Assembly (NCBI GenBank): GCA_002631855.1
Contig: NTLF01000022.1
Span: 1 to 64,000, forward strand
DNA from: Zunongwangia sp. ESRF-bin46
Lineage (GTDB): Bacteria; Bacteroidota; Bacteroidia; Flavobacteriales; Flavobacteriaceae
Direction: 5' to 3'
DNA length: 64,000 bases
Part shown: piece by piece, positions 63,227 to 64,000 of the stretch
Numbering within the stretch: the first letter of the stretch is position 1
Layout of the letters: every line of letters starts with the position of its first letter
The notes under the pieces: generated by a model
Database searches by the model: none
Told to the model about the DNA's origin: nothing
What the model saw: only the letters and a program-made list of their open reading frames with translations
Made by a program: the position numbers and the translations under genes

Positions 63227-63907
63227 CTATAACTCTATCGATTCGCCAACGTCTAACAACATCAAATCTTTATCTGCATCGTAAAATTTCTTTTTGGCTT
63301 CTTCGTGATCAATTTCTATATAGCCAAACGTATCATAATGTACGCCCAATACTTTGTCACATTCTATAAAATCGCACGCGATAATAGCATCGTCTACACC
63401 CATCGTGAAGTTATCGCCAATGGGTAAAATAGCAAGATCCAACTTGGTTTGCATTGGGATGAGTTTCATGTCCATTTTCAGCGCTGTATCGCCTGCAATG
63501 TATATATTTTTGTGTTCACCCTCGATTACAAATCCGCCAGGTTGTCCACCGTAACTACCATCTGGAAATGAACTGGTATGAATAGCATTTACATATTTTA
63601 CATATCCAAAATCGAATTGCCAACCTCCGCCATGATTCATGGGATGAACGTCAAAGCCTTTTTCTTCATAATGATTGGCAATTTCAAAATTACTAACGAT
63701 AGTCGCACCTGTATTTTTAGCAATAGCTTCCGCATCGAGAATGTGATCTTGATGTGCATGTGTTAGTAAAATGTAATCCGCTTTTAACTTGTTGATATCA
63801 ACTTTATCTTTTGATAGGTCATTTCCTGTAATAAAAGGATCTATAATTAAATGTTTTCCGCCAACTTCAATGGCAAGACTGTTTTGACCGTAGAATGTAA
63901 TTTTCAT
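63227..63907 (-). CDS. UPF0173-type metal-dependent hydrolase (MBL fold)
   Basis: A 226-residue cytosolic metallo-beta-lactamase-fold protein. The zinc motif is His50-x-His52-x-Asp54-His55 in LTHAHQDHILD; a further His (MNHGG) and Asp of IAGDTAL follow, and the C-terminal His is in GVHYDTFG. The family (UlaG-like) is widespread and its substrate unknown. It is the first gene of the menC-CPBP-menE run. A possible -7 box TATATTTA on the minus strand lies at 63926-63933. Confidence 0.92.
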   Translation of the reverse strand: MKITFYGQNSLAIEVGGKHLIIDPFITGNDLSKDKVDINKLKADYILLTHAHQDHILDAEAIAKNTGATIVSNFEIANHYEEKGFDVHPMNHGGGWQFDFGYVKYVNAIHTSSFPDGSYGGQPGGFVIEGEHKNIYIAGDTALKMDMKLIPMQTKLDLAILPIGDNFTMGVDDAIIACDFIECDKVLGVHYDTFGYIEIDHEEAKKKFYDADKDLMLLDVGESIEL

Positions 63908-63925
63908 GGGTGTTGGTTTTTTCTT

Positions 63926-63933
63926 TAAATATA
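63926..63933 (-). promoter_or_regulatory. possible -7 element of the menaquinone cluster
   Basis: On the minus strand TATATTTA, one base from TAnnTTTG, 18 bases upstream of the hydrolase start codon. Confidence 0.4.
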
Positions 63934-64000
63934 CTAAGCACAGTAAAGAAAACCGTTAAAGTTTTTCAAAAAAAAAGCTATAAGCTCACTGTAATTAAAA

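Overview
The window looks like chromosomal DNA of a marine-type member of the Flavobacteriaceae (Bacteroidota). The signs are promoters of the TTTG / TAnnTTTG type, few Shine-Dalgarno sequences, a long-form GAPDH of about 480 residues, bacillithiol synthesis (BshC), methylmalonyl-CoA mutase as two subunits, menaquinone genes, a CAL67264-family small membrane protein, and Bacteroidota families such as DUF5683, WbqC and long signal peptidase I. I cannot name the genus. Base composition is AT-rich throughout.

Layout. 1-10.1 kb: the 3' end of a DegQ/HtrA protease, GAPDH, a GNAT acetyltransferase, TrmD, a TPR histidine kinase with its LytTR response regulator, and a DUF805 membrane protein overlapping a secreted DUF922 metalloprotease-like protein with a long YD-type repeat tail. 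10.1-15.4 kb: tRNA-Pro(GGG), a DUF4168 protein, a three-gene biotin-dependent acyl-CoA carboxylase operon (minus strand) and a YebC regulator. 15.6-19.4 kb: a cupin protein, a berberine-bridge-type flavoenzyme and a TPR/HTH regulator. 19.7-31 kb: PQQ-type sugar dehydrogenase with cytochrome c, uridine kinase, a DivIC/FtsB protein, methylmalonyl-CoA mutase (small and large subunits separated by two small membrane-protein genes), a dienoyl-CoA-reductase-like SDR and an M16 peptidase. 31.2-36.5 kb: ParA, ParB, DUF5683, DapB, LepB and WbqC. 36.5-44.4 kb: BshC, an M14 peptidase, a metallo-beta-lactamase-fold lipoprotein, an XRE membrane regulator, a serine hydrolase and an M50-like protease.

44.4-53.3 kb is different. 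It is a run of unrelated, mostly single-gene units, all on the plus strand: a lipoprotein, a CBS-HEPN protein, a TPR protein, secreted proteins, outer-membrane barrels, two sulfotransferase-like proteins, and DUF1801 and DUF2200 proteins. Between several of them lie related imperfectly palindromic elements of about 50-150 bp. Two are about three quarters identical over 115 bp. Four share an RAGACC-nTT box at the right end, and several share AACAAnnTATAA at the left end. Two genes are bracketed by their own inverted repeat of 13-14 bp (GTT...gene...AAC). This is the geometry of an integron cassette array, with recombination sites that do not fit the classical attC core and with no integrase in view. 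It is the best candidate for something new in the window.

53.4-64 kb returns to ordinary genes: a lipoprotein, EttA, the CAL67264 protein, a second stand-alone acyl-CoA carboxylase beta subunit, DoxX, a VWA protein, and a menaquinone cluster (MBL hydrolase, MenC, CPBP protease, MenE). The carboxylase operon and the mutase subunits together fit propionyl-CoA to succinyl-CoA interconversion and branched-chain or odd-chain acid catabolism.
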